Source of the DNA: Rotaria sp. Silwood1
Taxonomy: Eukaryota > Rotifera > Eurotatoria > Philodinida > Philodinidae
Reading direction: 5' to 3'
Length of the DNA stretch: 64,000 nucleotides
Assembly: GCA_905250075.1 (NCBI GenBank)
Contig: CAJNOP010000037.1
Coordinates: forward strand, 1,471,500-1,535,499
The notes beneath the pieces are model-generated. The model was not told the origin of the DNA. It saw only the letters and a list, made by a program, of their open reading frames with translations, and ran no database searches. The translations under genes were made by a program, and so were the position numbers. Shown here piece after piece: positions 36,053-48,859 of this stretch; within the stretch, counting starts at the first letter, position 1, and the number at the start of each line of letters is the position of its first letter.

Positions 36053-38510
36053 ATGGATAGTTCCCGATCATCTTTACCAAATGTTGATCGAGCTAATTCG
36101 ACATTATTTAAGCGTTACCTCGAAGAACAACGTCAATCAGTAATTAAATCTAATAATTATCCACAATTATCACGTCCGATTAATTCAACAATACAAATTA
36201 CACATACACATCGGCAACAACAACATCAAGATACTTATACATCAAAATTAAATCATAATAACAATAATAATAATAATAATAATAATAATGAAACAGTTAT
36301 AATAAAACGAAAATATTCTAATGGACGAAAACCATCAAATGATCCATCTAAACAACGTACATCACATACAAGTCGATTTATGAAACGTTTTCAACGTCAA
36401 TATAAAAATCGTGATACAATAACGAATGTACAAAAACGTGGTTAGTGTAAAAACATAGAGAACCTAATCATTTCATTATTTAAAACCTGTTTCGTTTGTT
36501 TTTTTATTGAGATGGAAGACCTCGTTTTGAATTTCATGCTCCATCAACTACAAAACAAATTCGAACTGATCAAGAAACTCATTGTACATGTCTTGTTTCA
36601 TCTGATCGAAATGTAGACGAACATCAACATCATCATCATCATCATTCTTCTCCAACAAAACCATTACAAGTGCCACGTCTTTCATTGAATGAACTTTTTC
36701 ATTCATCTTCACAACATCGACGACAACCAACTCAAACAGTAATAGTACCACCAGTATCATCTAAACCTATTCGATCACCATTACCTATGTTACCACCTAT
36801 AACTGAGAAATCTACACGACCTGGTAATTTTTATTTGATCATAACCATGAAAAATTAAAACAAATGAACATTTTTTTTTCTTTATTAGAATCTATTTCAA
36901 ATGTAACATATCAAATCGAACAAAATTCACTTCCCTCACCATCAATAGAACCAGTATCAGCTATGAATATTGAAACGGAAACAACACTTTTGCTTGATCC
37001 TCCAACAATAAATTTATCTAATGAATATTGGCCAATAATTAACGACCTTTTACAAGAAATATCAATTGAAATGAGTGATAAACCAAGTGTTGATATTGTT
37101 TTAGAAATTGAAGAATCACTTGCACAACGTATTTATGATTGTATTGTTGAACAAGAAGATGAAAATGAACATGATACGAAATCTTATTCAACAACAACAA
37201 ATGATTCATCTGCTTTATCAGCAGCACAACCACCATTAAATAATGTAATTTCACATGAATCTAATGATTTACCAGCATCGCCTATAAATACAACTACTAG
37301 AGAACCAATCAATAATCGAGAAAAATGTAAATCACATCTTTTCTCTTTTTATAATACATTATATATTGAATTCATTTAGACTTTCAACCAATTCGTGAAC
37401 CACCAACAACATCATTTAAGAATCTTGATCGAGGTCTGATCTATATTTTATTTTAATGAAATTTTAACTTTTTTGTTTTTCTTTTAGATCGACATTCAAC
37501 ACCTTTTAATCGTATCTCACAACAAATACAAACTGGTATTCATTATTTCCTAAAACTCGAGCTAATAGAAGTGCTGAAATAATTAAGATAGAAATTTTCA
37601 ACTTCCACAGACAATGACAAACACAACCATCGAAACGACGCAAACCATGACAGATGCCTTAGCAATACCCTATGCCACTTCACAGACCTTGTCAGACATT
37701 GCTGATGTATGCCAAGATAGAATCGGCATCGGTAAAAATTTCAGCTCGGCTGGCGTGTCGATAGACCAGTAGTTATCGATGCGTCTTATTAATTGTTTTG
37801 TCCTTAGCATCTCACATAGGATGTTTAATGAAATTTTGTTGAAAGTTACCTGTGTCAAATATATCGTATGAAAAATCGTCCATCCAGAGTCAGTATGAAT
37901 TCTAGACCGGTTTCATCTCAGGATATAGGATCATAGACCGCATATTGATAACGTCTCGCTATAATATATGAACAACTTATTGCATTTCCAGATCATTAAG
38001 TAAAAGAATAGTGAAGCCATGTGCTCCAATACAACAATCTCTTTATAGTTAGTAACAGCAGCTACATCTTGTTCCATATTTTAATGTCGCAAGACTCGTG
38101 CTAAAAACTGTTTCTTTTATTTAGATATTCGATCGCCATTTGCTCAATCTTTATTTGAACCAGTAAATCTTTTACGAACAGTTGCAACTGGTAGTCATGA
38201 TGATAATGATGCTTTTAATTTTTTTCCTTCATCATTTTCCTTTGAAAATCATCAAAATTTAAATGCAGATTTTACTTTATTTCAACAACAAGATCATCAA
38301 TCAAAAGGTGAATCATCAACAACATCATATCATCATTCATTACCATTTTTAAATCATCTGCTTCCGCCACGAACAATTCCAATCAGTACAAATACTTCAG
38401 CATTTAAACCTATTGAACCCGCTAATACACGTCCAACAACTTCATTTGCATTAAAACGACCTCAAGTTGTTAATAGTTCAATAGGAACAAATTGGTTCGG
38501 GCAAAGTTAA
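36053..38510 (+). CDS. Uncharacterised low-complexity protein, six exons
   Basis: Exons 36053-36440, 36512-36823, 36889-37326, 37380-37433, 37488-37535 and 38125-38510 all join in phase 1 and give 541 residues. I do not recognise the family. The protein is polar: an Asn run encoded by an AAT microsatellite (about 36258-36290), a His run in exon 2, and Pro/Ser/Thr-rich linkers. The only ordered-looking part is in exon 3 (YWPIINDLLQEISIEM, then VDIVLEIEESLAQRIYDCIV), which should be helical. No signal peptide or membrane segment is seen. The ATG is 1 nt after an AG acceptor. Intron 5 (589 bp) contains a family C repeat. AATAAA lies near 38683. It is probably a scaffold or regulatory protein; function unknown. 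Confidence 0.75.
37600..38110. repeat. Dispersed repeat family C, copy 2 (intronic)
   Basis: Related to 17150-17430 by several blocks, including TTAAGTAAAAGAATAGTGAAG near 37995 and GTAACAGCAGCTACATCTTG near 38051. It accounts for most of intron 5 of the surrounding gene. Confidence 0.6.
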
Positions 38511-40792
38511 GATAGATTAAAATAGTGTCGACTCATTTTTCCTTCTCATTTGGTCAGATGACTTTATTTTATACATATTTTTCTTTGGTTTTTTTTCTTG
38601 TCTTTTTTGTTAAACTTTACTGTTGTCTTTTTTTCTTTCTTTTGGTCATCTGTGATTTTTTTTAATACTTAATAACAATCATGAATAAATAAAATGATAG
38701 TCAGATTTCTAAACTGTCTGAATACAATTATTCATGCCCAGGATGTGACAGAATCACTTTACTGATCACTGACGACATTGACTTTTACTGACTATGATTC
38801 ATTGACAGAAAAATTCGAAAGATCATCCAAAATAATTCATGATTCGCATTTTGTGTTTTTTTTTGAAAGCATAGACGTATTTATTGTAATAGTTTACGTT
38901 GCTTATTTAAATTGAAAAAAAAATAGCTAAATGCTTTGACATAATCAGCTCATCAGTGTTTCACTGCCAATTAGTGTCAATGAGTCGGTACTTCGGTAAA
39001 GTTTCTTAAGCAGTGTGACAGGTGTCGGTGAACTCTAGTGTGCGTATCATAAATGCTACAGTAGATATCAATACATCACTTCGGTATCTTAGAATATCAA
39101 TTAAATACTTTTCAACAGTTGTGAATGTACTCTTTATGAAACTCTTTATATATACATGATCTTACGTGAAAAAAATCAATGCACGTTTTAACCTATCAAA
39201 ATACAAAATTCATGTCTATTAACTCAAAATTAATCGAAATCATTGAAAATCTGGATATCACTTATCACTGGTGATCTTTGATTGCTTTCGGTAGTTTCTC
39301 ACCGCTCGAAGTCCTTTTAATACCCTTAACGTCTTTCGATGATTTACGGTGATAAATATCAATTTATTTCTAATTGATACTGTAGTAATAAAATCTCAGA
39401 AAGGATTACGGAGTTTTCAATTGTATCACAAAACTCAATATAATGCTGATTACATACTGATTATTTTCAAATCAGATTTATTTCCATTAACATCAACATA
39501 TTTTCTTTGGACAAATCAGAGTTGTCAGGTCAAAGTTGTTGGCCTAATTCTTGCATTGTGAACATTAAATATTGATGTATTGCCGTATTATTGGAGAATA
39601 CTTTGACAAATTCATCCGATGCCAGCAAGAAATGCTTGAAGGGAATATCAATTTAGTTTTTTAGAGTTAATATTGACTGACAAAAGAATTTGTTAGGTTC
39701 AAAAACAATTGGATAGTAATATGTTCATTCGTGGTGTTGCAAGAATCGATTGTCAAATGTAAACTTCCTTCCATGTAATATCACTTATTTCCTACGTTTT
39801 CTTGTATCTAGTCGTTGTATGCCTAATTATATGTTGTTTGTTGCTATTATAGTTACATATTTTCCTTTATAGGAAACGGTACTGATATGATCAAAAAAGT
39901 GCATTAATTCAAGACTTTCCTATATGAAAAATATTCATGATCATTGTCTCTTCGTTATAATTTGTTATTTTGTACAAGAACTAGTTATGCTTATCGACCA
40001 GGTGGTTCATTGAATCATTCGTCATTTGGTTATCAAAAACAAACATCTTTCTATATTTCTGATTCGACAGTTATTGATATAGTTCATAATCAATGATGCC
40101 AATGTGAAATACTGAAATTTTGTTATTGGGTTTGGATGCACGCTTAGAGAAGACCAACACTCATACCTACACTACTATTGAATCTAGCGTGCCGGTGGAG
40201 GAGCAGTGTCTTTCTAAAGACAGGGTTAGTTTTCCGGAGTTTCACATCAACAATTTGGAAGAGGCAATCTGGATAAAATATTGATTCACACCCACATCCT
40301 TTATGGGTCTTTCAATAGCTGTCATATTTATCTTCATTTTTTTTGCATGCTTATCGTTCCGGTTCCTGATCTGTAGGCATCCCAAACGAGAAAAACGTTG
40401 CCTTTTGTGAACTCGCATACAAATCGAATATCACTCGAAAATGCTCATAGAATCATTTAGCATTGTTTAACAATAAACATTATCTGCTTATGTTTATTTC
40501 AAAATTCTTTTTTTTTTTTTTTAATGTTTCATTATCAATGAAATATCTTCAATATAGAAGATAAGAAAAAAAAACACAGGAGCATAGCTGAATGAACACA
40601 AAACAAAAAACAAAATGTTAATGTCTACATGTGTATTCACCTTCAATCATTGAAGATAAAAAAACAAACGGATAACAATCATGTAGTATTTAACTATAAC
40701 AAGACAAAAAAAACCATTCGATACTCGAAAAGAAAGAAAAACAAAAAGAAAACAAACGGCAAGTTCTGTATTCAGTGTTTTTATTCTTCTTC
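38511..40792. other. Convergent intergenic region
   Basis: Lies between the 3' ends of two convergent genes. No gene or clear repeat was recognised; it probably holds both polyadenylation signals. Confidence 0.5.
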
Positions 40793-43700
40793 TTATTCAG
40801 TAGCTGTTGGTGTTGCTCGTTTAGTTTGATAAGCAACTTTTAATTGTGTATTTTTAAGTGTTAATGTTGGACCATGTTTAATAGCAGCAGCGGCTGAATT
40901 ATCATCAGGAAATGTCACAAATGCAAAACCAGGTCGTACACCTTTATTTTTTGCTTTAGCTGGAAATAATTCTATTTTGTTTGCTTTTGGAAAGAGATTT
41001 TTTATATCATCTTCGACAACATGTTCTGGTAATTGACCAACATAGATTGCATTTGTTGAAAGTTGCTTTTCTAAAATAAAAATTTATTAAATAGAAAAAA
41101 AAACAAACAAAAATTGAAACTCATTTCTACAAACCACTTTTAGTTTTTTCTTTTTTATTTGTTTTTTCATTTGATGGTGTTTGTTTTTTCTGATTTTTTT
41201 CTTGTTTATTATTTGCATTAGTTGCTTGTTGTTCTTGTTTTTTATTTGATTCATTATTTGTCTTTGCTTGTTGTTTACCTCCTTGTGCAAATGCATAGGA
41301 AACATTTACTTTTTCACCACCAATTTGTGTATGAGCACTTAATGCTGCAGCACAATCAGCTTCATTTGCAAATGAAACAAAAGCAAATCTAAGCAAAAAA
41401 AAACAAATTTTTGTATAAAAAAAAATGAAAAGACAAAAGATAAATAAAACATACTGAATAGCTTTATGATTTGGACCAACTTTACGTTTTTGCATTTTAA
41501 CTGATGTTGCTTTTGGATAAAGTTCTTTCATTTCAGATACACTAACACTTTCTTTTATTGAATTAATAAATAATTGTGTTTTATTAAGTGATTTATTAGC
41601 ATTTGCTGGTGATGTTTCTTGTTTTGTTTTTTGTGCCGGTTTAGTTTCTGATTTAGTCGGAGTCGACGATGTTTTTTGTTTTGATGGAGTTGAAGTTGAT
41701 GATGTTTGTTTTAAAGCAGATTTAAGTGGTGCTGTAGGTTTAGATTCTTCATCATCATCATCATCCTCGTCGTCTTCATCTTCGTCTTCATCATCCTAAA
41801 GAAAATTTATTTTAATTTTTTTTTGTTTCAAAATAGACTTAAATATTAACTTACGTCGTCGTCATCGTCCTGTTATTGAAGAAATAATAGGAAAAAGATA
41901 TTAAGTAAAAGAAAAAAGAAAATTATCAACTTACATCATCTTCGTCATCTTCAACAGCCGATGGTTTGGCAGCAGGTTTAGTCTGAAAATTGAAATCATT
42001 ATATAAGCGAAGAATTTACTTAGTTGTACTTACTTGTTTCGAAACCGGAATGGGTTTGGTTGTCGTTTTTGTAGGTTTTTGGTCTTCTTCATCTTCATCA
42101 TCATCATCGTCGTCGTCATCATCATCTTCGTCATCGTCATCATCATCCTGAAAAAAGAATAGTAATGATTATGCAATTCAGAGTGTGATTAATTATGCTT
42201 ACGGATTCATCATCGTCTTCAGCAGCCGATGGCTTGGCAGCAGGTTTAGCCTAAATATTTAGATAGTTTAACTTATGAAATAGCGACTAATCAAACTTAC
42301 TTGTTTTCCAGTTGCAAGTGGTTTTCCAACAGGTTTTTTAAGTGTCTCTTCTTCTTCTTCATCATCATCGTCGTCATCGTCATCATCATCTTCATCGAAA
42401 TCGAGCTAAAAAGAAATAAGTAGAAACAAAAAAATCTAAAATCGTGATCTACATAATAAGAAAACTTTTCTCATTCAGATAGGGAAAACAATGGACCCTG
42501 CATTAGAGCTCGTGAAATTAGTTTCGGGCCTGACAATATGGAACCCGATGAAATCTAGTCGATTGAGAAATGCGTAGGATGCGCTGGTTATCAAATACAA
42601 AAAAAAAGCGGAAAAATATCTCTAATTTAAACTTTTCTTTCGTAGAAAACTCTTACTTCATCATCATCTTCATCGTCGTCATCATCATCCTCGTCATCAT
42701 CCTCTTGTTTTTTTCCTTTGCCTTTCAAACCATTTTTATTTCCTGCAGGAACATTTTTACCAGTGACTGGAGCTTCATTCTTTGCTTTTTTTGCTTGAGG
42801 ACCTAACAGAAAATAATTAGATTCTATGCTTGATATGGAAATAGATATACCTGATTTATCAACAGCATCAATTGTACGTTTTTGAGTTTCAGCTGATGTT
42901 GCTTTACTTGAAACTGTTTGATCAGTAGGCTTGTTTTTTTTTTGAGCTGAATTATCGATAACACCTGGTTTAGTTAATTCTGCTTTGCCTTTGTTCTTAT
43001 TTTGAACAGGAATTGGTGTTGCTTGTTTGGCTGATGTAGGTGGAGTTTTTTTAGATGATTTTTCTTCTTCTTCTTCTTCATCATCATCATCATCATCATC
43101 CTATTGAAAGAAAACTCGATGTGTTTTTTTACAAAACAAAGATTGATTATTTACATCATCGTCATCATCATCATCGTCGTCGTCATCATCATCATCATCA
43201 TCATCATCGTCATCATCATCATCTTCATCTTCTTCAACATTTTTGCCAGCTGATGGTTTTGCTGCAGCTTTATCCTTATGGAAAAAAAAATTGATTGAAT
43301 TTTTTCTCGTAATTATTATATTTTCGAACTTACTGATTTTCCTCCAGAAACCATTTTTGCAACTGTTTTTTTTAAATTTTTTTCATCTTCTTCATCTTCA
43401 TCATCATCGTCATCGTCATCGTCTTCATCATCATCTTCAAAAACCATCTAAATAAATGAGAATATTATCGATCATTTCTAACATTTTTTAAAGAATATTT
43501 AAAACATACGGATTCATCTTCATCATCTTCGTCTTCATCCTCATCATCATCAGAAGCAGCTGCTTTTTTACTTTGAGCTTTTACACCATTTTTATTTGCT
43601 GATCCTTTAGCAGGAGATGCATCACTTTTTAGTTTTTTTGATTTAGGACCTAGACAAAACAAAAAGCCAAAACTTATCATTCGAATAGAAAAAAACAGAA

Positions 43701-44419
43701 AAATAAACAAACCTGATTGATCATCTGCATCAAATGATCGTTTTTGTGGTTCGGCACGTTTATTTTGAAAAGCTACTTTAAGTTGTGTAGTTTTAAATGT
43801 AGCACCTTGTTTAACAGCTGCTGCTGCTGAGGAATCATCGGGAAATGTAAGAAAAGCATGACTAGAATATAACACATCATTGAAATAAAACAAAAACCTT
43901 AAAAAGCTAAGAACAAACCCAGGCCGAGTTCCTTCAGCTGGTGCAAGGTGTACATTTTTTGCTTTTGGAAAAAGTTTTTTTAAATCACTTTCTTGAATTT
44001 CAGCAGGTAATTGACCAACATAAACACTATCAGTCATGAATTCACGTTCTAAATAATTGATTAAAAAAAATAAATTAACTTGTAACATAAAACAGATGAA
44101 AATTTACTAGTTTCTGAAAATCTTCCACCGCCTCGTCCTCGATCTTGTCCACCACCAAATTTACTACCTCGACTGCCACCACGACTACCTCCACGATTGC
44201 TAAAACCTCGACTACCACCACGATTACCTCCACGATTACCAAAACCTACACTACCACCACGGCCTAAAATAAAAACATCAATACTAATGTCTTGATTGAT
44301 TTCGAAATATTCATCTTACCTCGTCCGCCGCCACCACCACCACCACCTCCTCGACCTCCTCTGAAACCTCCACGACCACGATTACCACCGCCGCCTCGCG
44401 AGTTTTGTCCGAAAGCCAT
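40793..44419 (-). CDS. Nucleolin-like protein: GAR, acidic tracts, three RRMs
   Basis: RNA-binding, probably nucleolar. Seventeen exons join in frame to 835 residues: 44419-44320, 44263-44108, 44048-43919, 43861-43713, 43649-43510, 43447-43334, 43274-43155, 43100-42851, 42802-42657, 42405-42301, 42250-42203, 42147-42034, 41982-41935, 41869-41855, 41795-41455, 41388-41135, 41070-40793. Order: an N-terminal Arg-Gly-rich region (exons 1-2), RRM1 (SVYVGQLPAE..HAFLTFPDDSSAA), a Lys-rich linker, a long region alternating Asp/Glu runs with Ala-Lys-Pro segments (exons 5-15), RRM2 (TQLFINSI..FAFVSFAN), an Asn/Gln/Lys linker, and RRM3 (AIYVGQLPEH..FAFVTFPDDNSAA). RRM1 and RRM3 are clear duplicates. Vertebrate nucleolin has acidic tracts first and GAR last; here GAR is first. 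Exon 14 is a 15-nt microexon coding only Asp. An AG acceptor lies 32 nt before the ATG. Confidence 0.85.
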
Positions 44420-45212
44420 TATCAAATAGTATATAAAAGATGACGATTGATCTATAAAAAGAAAAGACAATGCAACTTCAATACAAATAGAAGCGAAGTA
44501 TAGTGCAATGATCTTGCAATAAAATTTTGATGTTATTTTTTTTTCTCTTTATCAATAAAAAACTTCGTAGTATAAAATGAAACCTTTTTTTATATCTTTT
44601 TTTTACATCTAATACTCATATGATCTCTTAAAGCATCACACATAAAATTCAGAAATATTGCAAAAAGAACGTAGTTTGGAATAAGAAATGAATATTCAAC
44701 AGTTAGATAATTATTTAGTTCTACTAAAAATGATAAATTAATAATGAAGTGCATGAAAATTAAAACCATATTATTCGAAAGAATTGGGGATTCTTTTTTC
44801 AACTGACTTGTCTAAAATCGGATCAGAAATAAATGTTTTATAGGTTAGTTCGACGATGCTGATTTACGAAGAGAAACTATGTATTTGTTCAAAGTGTTTC
44901 CTAAAGAATAATGTTGCGATAGAGAACATAGCTGCATTCATCCATTGAGAAAAACATGCGAATGTTGAAAAACTATTGTAAAGTTAAGTGCGAAAAAGAG
45001 AATGGTAATTCTTGGTTAAGTACCAACAACCAGTAAAAATCAAAGAAACCTTCATCTTAAGTGCAATTGTTCATGCAGAGCAAAAATTTTAAAAATATAT
45101 CTGTTACACATTTTCTCCTATTATTAGTAGAGAACTTTAAATTTTTCAGATTTTTTTCAAAATTTTCATAGAGGAAAAGATAAACAAACTTTAGATGTCA
45201 CTAGTATCTAGT

Positions 45213-45379
45213 CAGTAGCGGGCCAGAACCAAAATATTTGGTGTGGCAATAGTAATTTTTTGCTGTGGCAATCGCATGAAAAGTCGTTTTCCTCAACGTT
45301 TTTTGTCCAATTATCGATTATTTGGAACTTTTTTGGTGTGGCAATTGCCACACTTGGCCACCGCGTCGGTCCGCCGATG
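45213..45379. mobile_element. Possible hAT-like MITE remnant
   Basis: The left end CAGTAGCGGGCCAGAACC and the inverted right end CATCGGCGGACCGACGC are similar, and TTGGTGTGGCAAT is repeated inside (45237 and 45334). A target duplication is not evident. Confidence 0.45.
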
Positions 45380-45651
45380 GATGTACAATACAGCCGTATT
45401 TCTTTTCATTTTCAATAATCATTTGTGTTACTAATATGAAAATATTAAACAGAAAATGCGAATTAAAAAAAGGCTAATTCTAGATTATTTTATTTTTTCT
45501 TTTTCATTCTTCACTGTCTCTCTATATACACGTATAAAATTCGTTTGAATTACATTCGATATCTATTAATTTTTATTCAATTTAATTGAAAGGAAAAAAT
45601 CTAGTAATTTTTTTATCTGACTTATAACGTTCAAACAAAAAGAATATATTA

Positions 45652-48600
45652 TCATTGTTCATTGTTTCTGGTCATTGAACGATATCTATTTGATGTTGAA
45701 TGAAGTAGTTCGTGAGCAACTTTATGAATAATTTCATGTTCATCTTCATCAATGTTATCATTATCATTATCAGCATCATCATCAGATAAATAACCAATAA
45801 TAAAACGAACTTTACCAGATGGTTCATCACTATCTTGTTCTTGTTCAACGTGATTAAAATCTTCAGGAATAGCAGCAAATTGTTTTTCAATATCGATCTG
45901 ACTTTCTGTACATTTATCATTATTAATTGATCGTCGAAGTGAATCATTTAAAACTGTATTTTCTGTATATTCTTCATCAAGAAAATGTTTACGTGCATAT
46001 ACTCGTTGATATCGATCAACAAGTACAGAAACAAGCATTGAGACAACTGATACACCATAAATAGCAGCTAAACATGCTAAACTACGTCCAAGTGCAGTAA
46101 TAGGAACTAAATCGCCGTATCTAAAAGACAAAAGAAAAATTAAAAACCTATAAAAATCTTCGTTTTGTATTTGTACCCGACTGCAGTTAATGTAATAATA
46201 CCATAGTAAGTTGCTTTGGGTATTGAATCAAAAAGATCTTTATTAACATCATTTTCAGCAAAATAAATTGCTGCACCAAATAGAAAACCACTTAATGTTA
46301 AAAATGATAATAATATTATAAAGTCAGGTATTGACTCTTTTAATGTACTACCAAGTACACGTAATGATTTAATATGTTGAAATATACGATAAAGTTTAAA
46401 TACGCGTAGAAACCGAACTATACGTAAAATAATTAAACAAAAATAAGTTTCTCGAGGTATTTCTTTATGAGTACCAAGAAGACTAATGACTAATGTTATA
46501 TAATAAGGAACTAGATTAAGAATATAAAAAAAAATTATTAGTTATTTGAAGAAAAAAAGGAATATTAAATTTACCGATTGCAAAAAAATCGACCCAATTT
46601 GGAATTGATTTAATAAAATCAAAAAAAGATGGACAAGATATTAAACGCAGAAGAAATTCTATGGTAAAAAAACCAATACATATTGATTGAATTATAAAGA
46701 ATGGTGATTGAAAATTTGGTGGACAAAGACGGCGAGTTGTTTTACTGTCACTATCAATAAATAAGCCTAAAAAGAAAAATAACAAGTGTGAATCGTATGA
46801 ACATAGAAACTAAGAAAACTTGTCAAATGTGAGTCTCACAAAAATGCATTTAAGGTATCATAGAAGGAATTCGAAAAGTTTTCAATCAATCTTATTAATT
46901 GATTTACAAATAAAAAGAGAGACATAAATGGAATAACTGATAACAATTTACATGAAAAACTTATATTAAAGATGGAAAACTATATAGCAATCTGATCAAC
47001 AGTCAGTAGTAGCGAAACCAATCTGACAGCTTTGAAATGAACTCATGATAGATTGAGCTCTCCCTAACTCCACAAAGAGTTCCTTTAACATAGTTTTCAA
47101 AATCTCTGAAAGTAAGTTCTATAGTCTGATGGAACTATTCTGAATACTGGAAAAAATTCTGTTTGTTCCGCGTGATCCTAGACTTGAACCGATCTCTGAA
47201 TCCATCATTAATAATCATTAGCAAAATGACCAAACCCTATGCTTGCTCTGTTCTGCTTATGAAGGAACCTCTTCAACTGCCTGCTTCCGGTATCGATGAT
47301 TTTTTTTGCTTTGTAGATACTACAGTGTTCTAATGAAAAACTGTAAAACATTTGAGTTCCTATTAAGATTTGATTAAGCTATCGAATTATTAATATGCGT
47401 ATTTTCTAGAAACATTAGACTTGCGGAAAACCCGCATTTTCGAATTCTGAACTAAAACACGACACACATAAAGACCTCACATCGGGACTAGTGCATAGTA
47501 CATATGACGTGCATTTTTTGAAAGTTTCATATTTCGACGAGGCTTTGATTAAAACTTCTGGATAATTTTTATGAAAGCTAGTCTAGTTGAGTTCTCTCTA
47601 TACCCAAAGTTTCCGATTGAAATTCAAGAAAAACGATTTTTTCGAAAACTTGTTGTTTCTAGAACATACAGAGCATAAAAATTCGATAGCTTAGTCGAAT
47701 CTCAATAAGCACGCTAATCATTTTAGGGTTTTTATTAAATTAGAATATAGTATATATAGGCAAAAAAATCATCGAATATGAAGTCCAATAGAACTAATTT
47801 CTTATGGTAAATTAGATATTTTCTGCAATATCACTCAAACTATTTACATAGCTACATATTGAACTCTATCACTGTTGTTTATCATAAAATCAAATTGTAT
47901 TTCACAAATATGTAGAATAACCGACAAGCTATCCAATCTCTTTTTTTAAATTATTAATCAATCAAGCGATCGCAGTCATATCATACAATCTTATGATTTC
48001 ATTTCATATTTAAATCAACCACATCTAGCTCAGAATACTCTTGTCTGTGATTTAGTCCCCTAATTCTCTACATACCATCTCCTTCGTATTTGCATTTATT
48101 ATTATGCGTTTCATGATAATTTGGTAATGTTTGTATTGCAAGTTCAGTTGCAGATAATAATATAAAAATAATAGAAAATATATTAATAATTTTTGCTGTC
48201 ATTGAATATTGTGGATATTCTAAATTTGCCCATAATTGACGACAAAAACGATTTTGTGGTAATTTAACTTTTTTTGCTTCTTCTAAATCTTCATCTTTTC
48301 GTACTTGTTTAAGTGCATCTAAACCTAAATCAAAAAATGCTATTTCTTCTAAAAATGTATCAAGTGAAACATTGTCTGGTCGACGAAGACGTCCAGATGA
48401 TTGATAAAAATAAAGTATTGCTTCAAAACATAATCGATGTCGATCAAAAAAAAATTCATCATTTTTTTTATCATAAAAACATGATCGACGTTGAATATTT
48501 CCAAGTAATGTATTTGGATAACGTTCAAGTGTTGATTTATATGTTTCAAAACGTAAACCACTAACATTAATAACAATACGTGAATCATTTTGATTATCTG

Positions 48601-48859
48601 ATTTTCTTTCATTTTTGAAATTTGATTGTTCATAACTTTTACGTCGACGTAAATCAATAATACTTTGAAGATGTTCAAGTCTTCATAGTAGAAAAATTAA
48701 AAAAAGCTGTATAATATAAACGTATTTTTTCTTTATATACTTAGTCACTGTTTGACCGGTCCATTTTGGATTTTTATAAATTGTTTCTATGCTAAATAAA
48801 ATAAATTTATTTGTTATAAACACAAGAAATATTATGATTTTTTACCTGAATTTTGTCAT
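45652..48859 (-). CDS. Shaker-type voltage-gated potassium channel, divergent pore
   Basis: Kv-family alpha subunit in the plasma membrane. Six exons (48859-48846, 48791-48741, 48680-48076, 46766-46575, 46510-46177, 46120-45652) give 554 residues. The T1 tetramerisation domain is Kv1-like (RIVINVSGLRFETYKSTLER, YYQSSGRLRRPDNV). S1 follows LEYPQYSM, and the S4 sensor is LRIVRFLRVFKLYRIF. The filter is split by an intron: TLTAVG / YGDLVP. The usual Thr before VGYG is Ala (A397), the two pore-helix Trp of Kv1 are Tyr, and the S6 Pro-Val-Pro gate motif reads LVS at 428-430. The cytoplasmic tail is acidic. Intron 3 (1.3 kb) holds a family A fold-back repeat. The first exon codes only four residues; no acceptor is seen just before its ATG, so the true 5' end may differ. 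Confidence 0.9.
47255..47770. repeat. Fold-back repeat family A, copy 2 (intronic)
   Basis: Lies in intron 3 of the potassium channel. Ends near 47325 (ACTACAGTGTTCTAAT) and 47745 (ATTAGAATATAGTATATATAG) are approximate inverted repeats of each other. The interior matches 18420-18905 and 59633-60112 (for example TCGAATTATTAAT and TATTTTCTAGAAAC). The adjoining AGTTGAAGAGGTTCC segment is inverted relative to that next to copy 1. Confidence 0.7.

Noticed and set aside
43055..43455. Plus-strand His-rich open frames
   Set aside because: They are the antisense of GAT/GAC codons in the acidic exons of the nucleolin-like gene.
45652..46131. Channel fragment lacking the first half of the selectivity filter
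   Set aside because: The upstream exon supplies TLTAVG and the intron splits the next glycine codon, so the filter is complete after splicing.
47160..47260. B-box-like GGTTCAAGTCT on the minus strand, possible tRNA gene
   Set aside because: No A box at the right distance and no cloverleaf.
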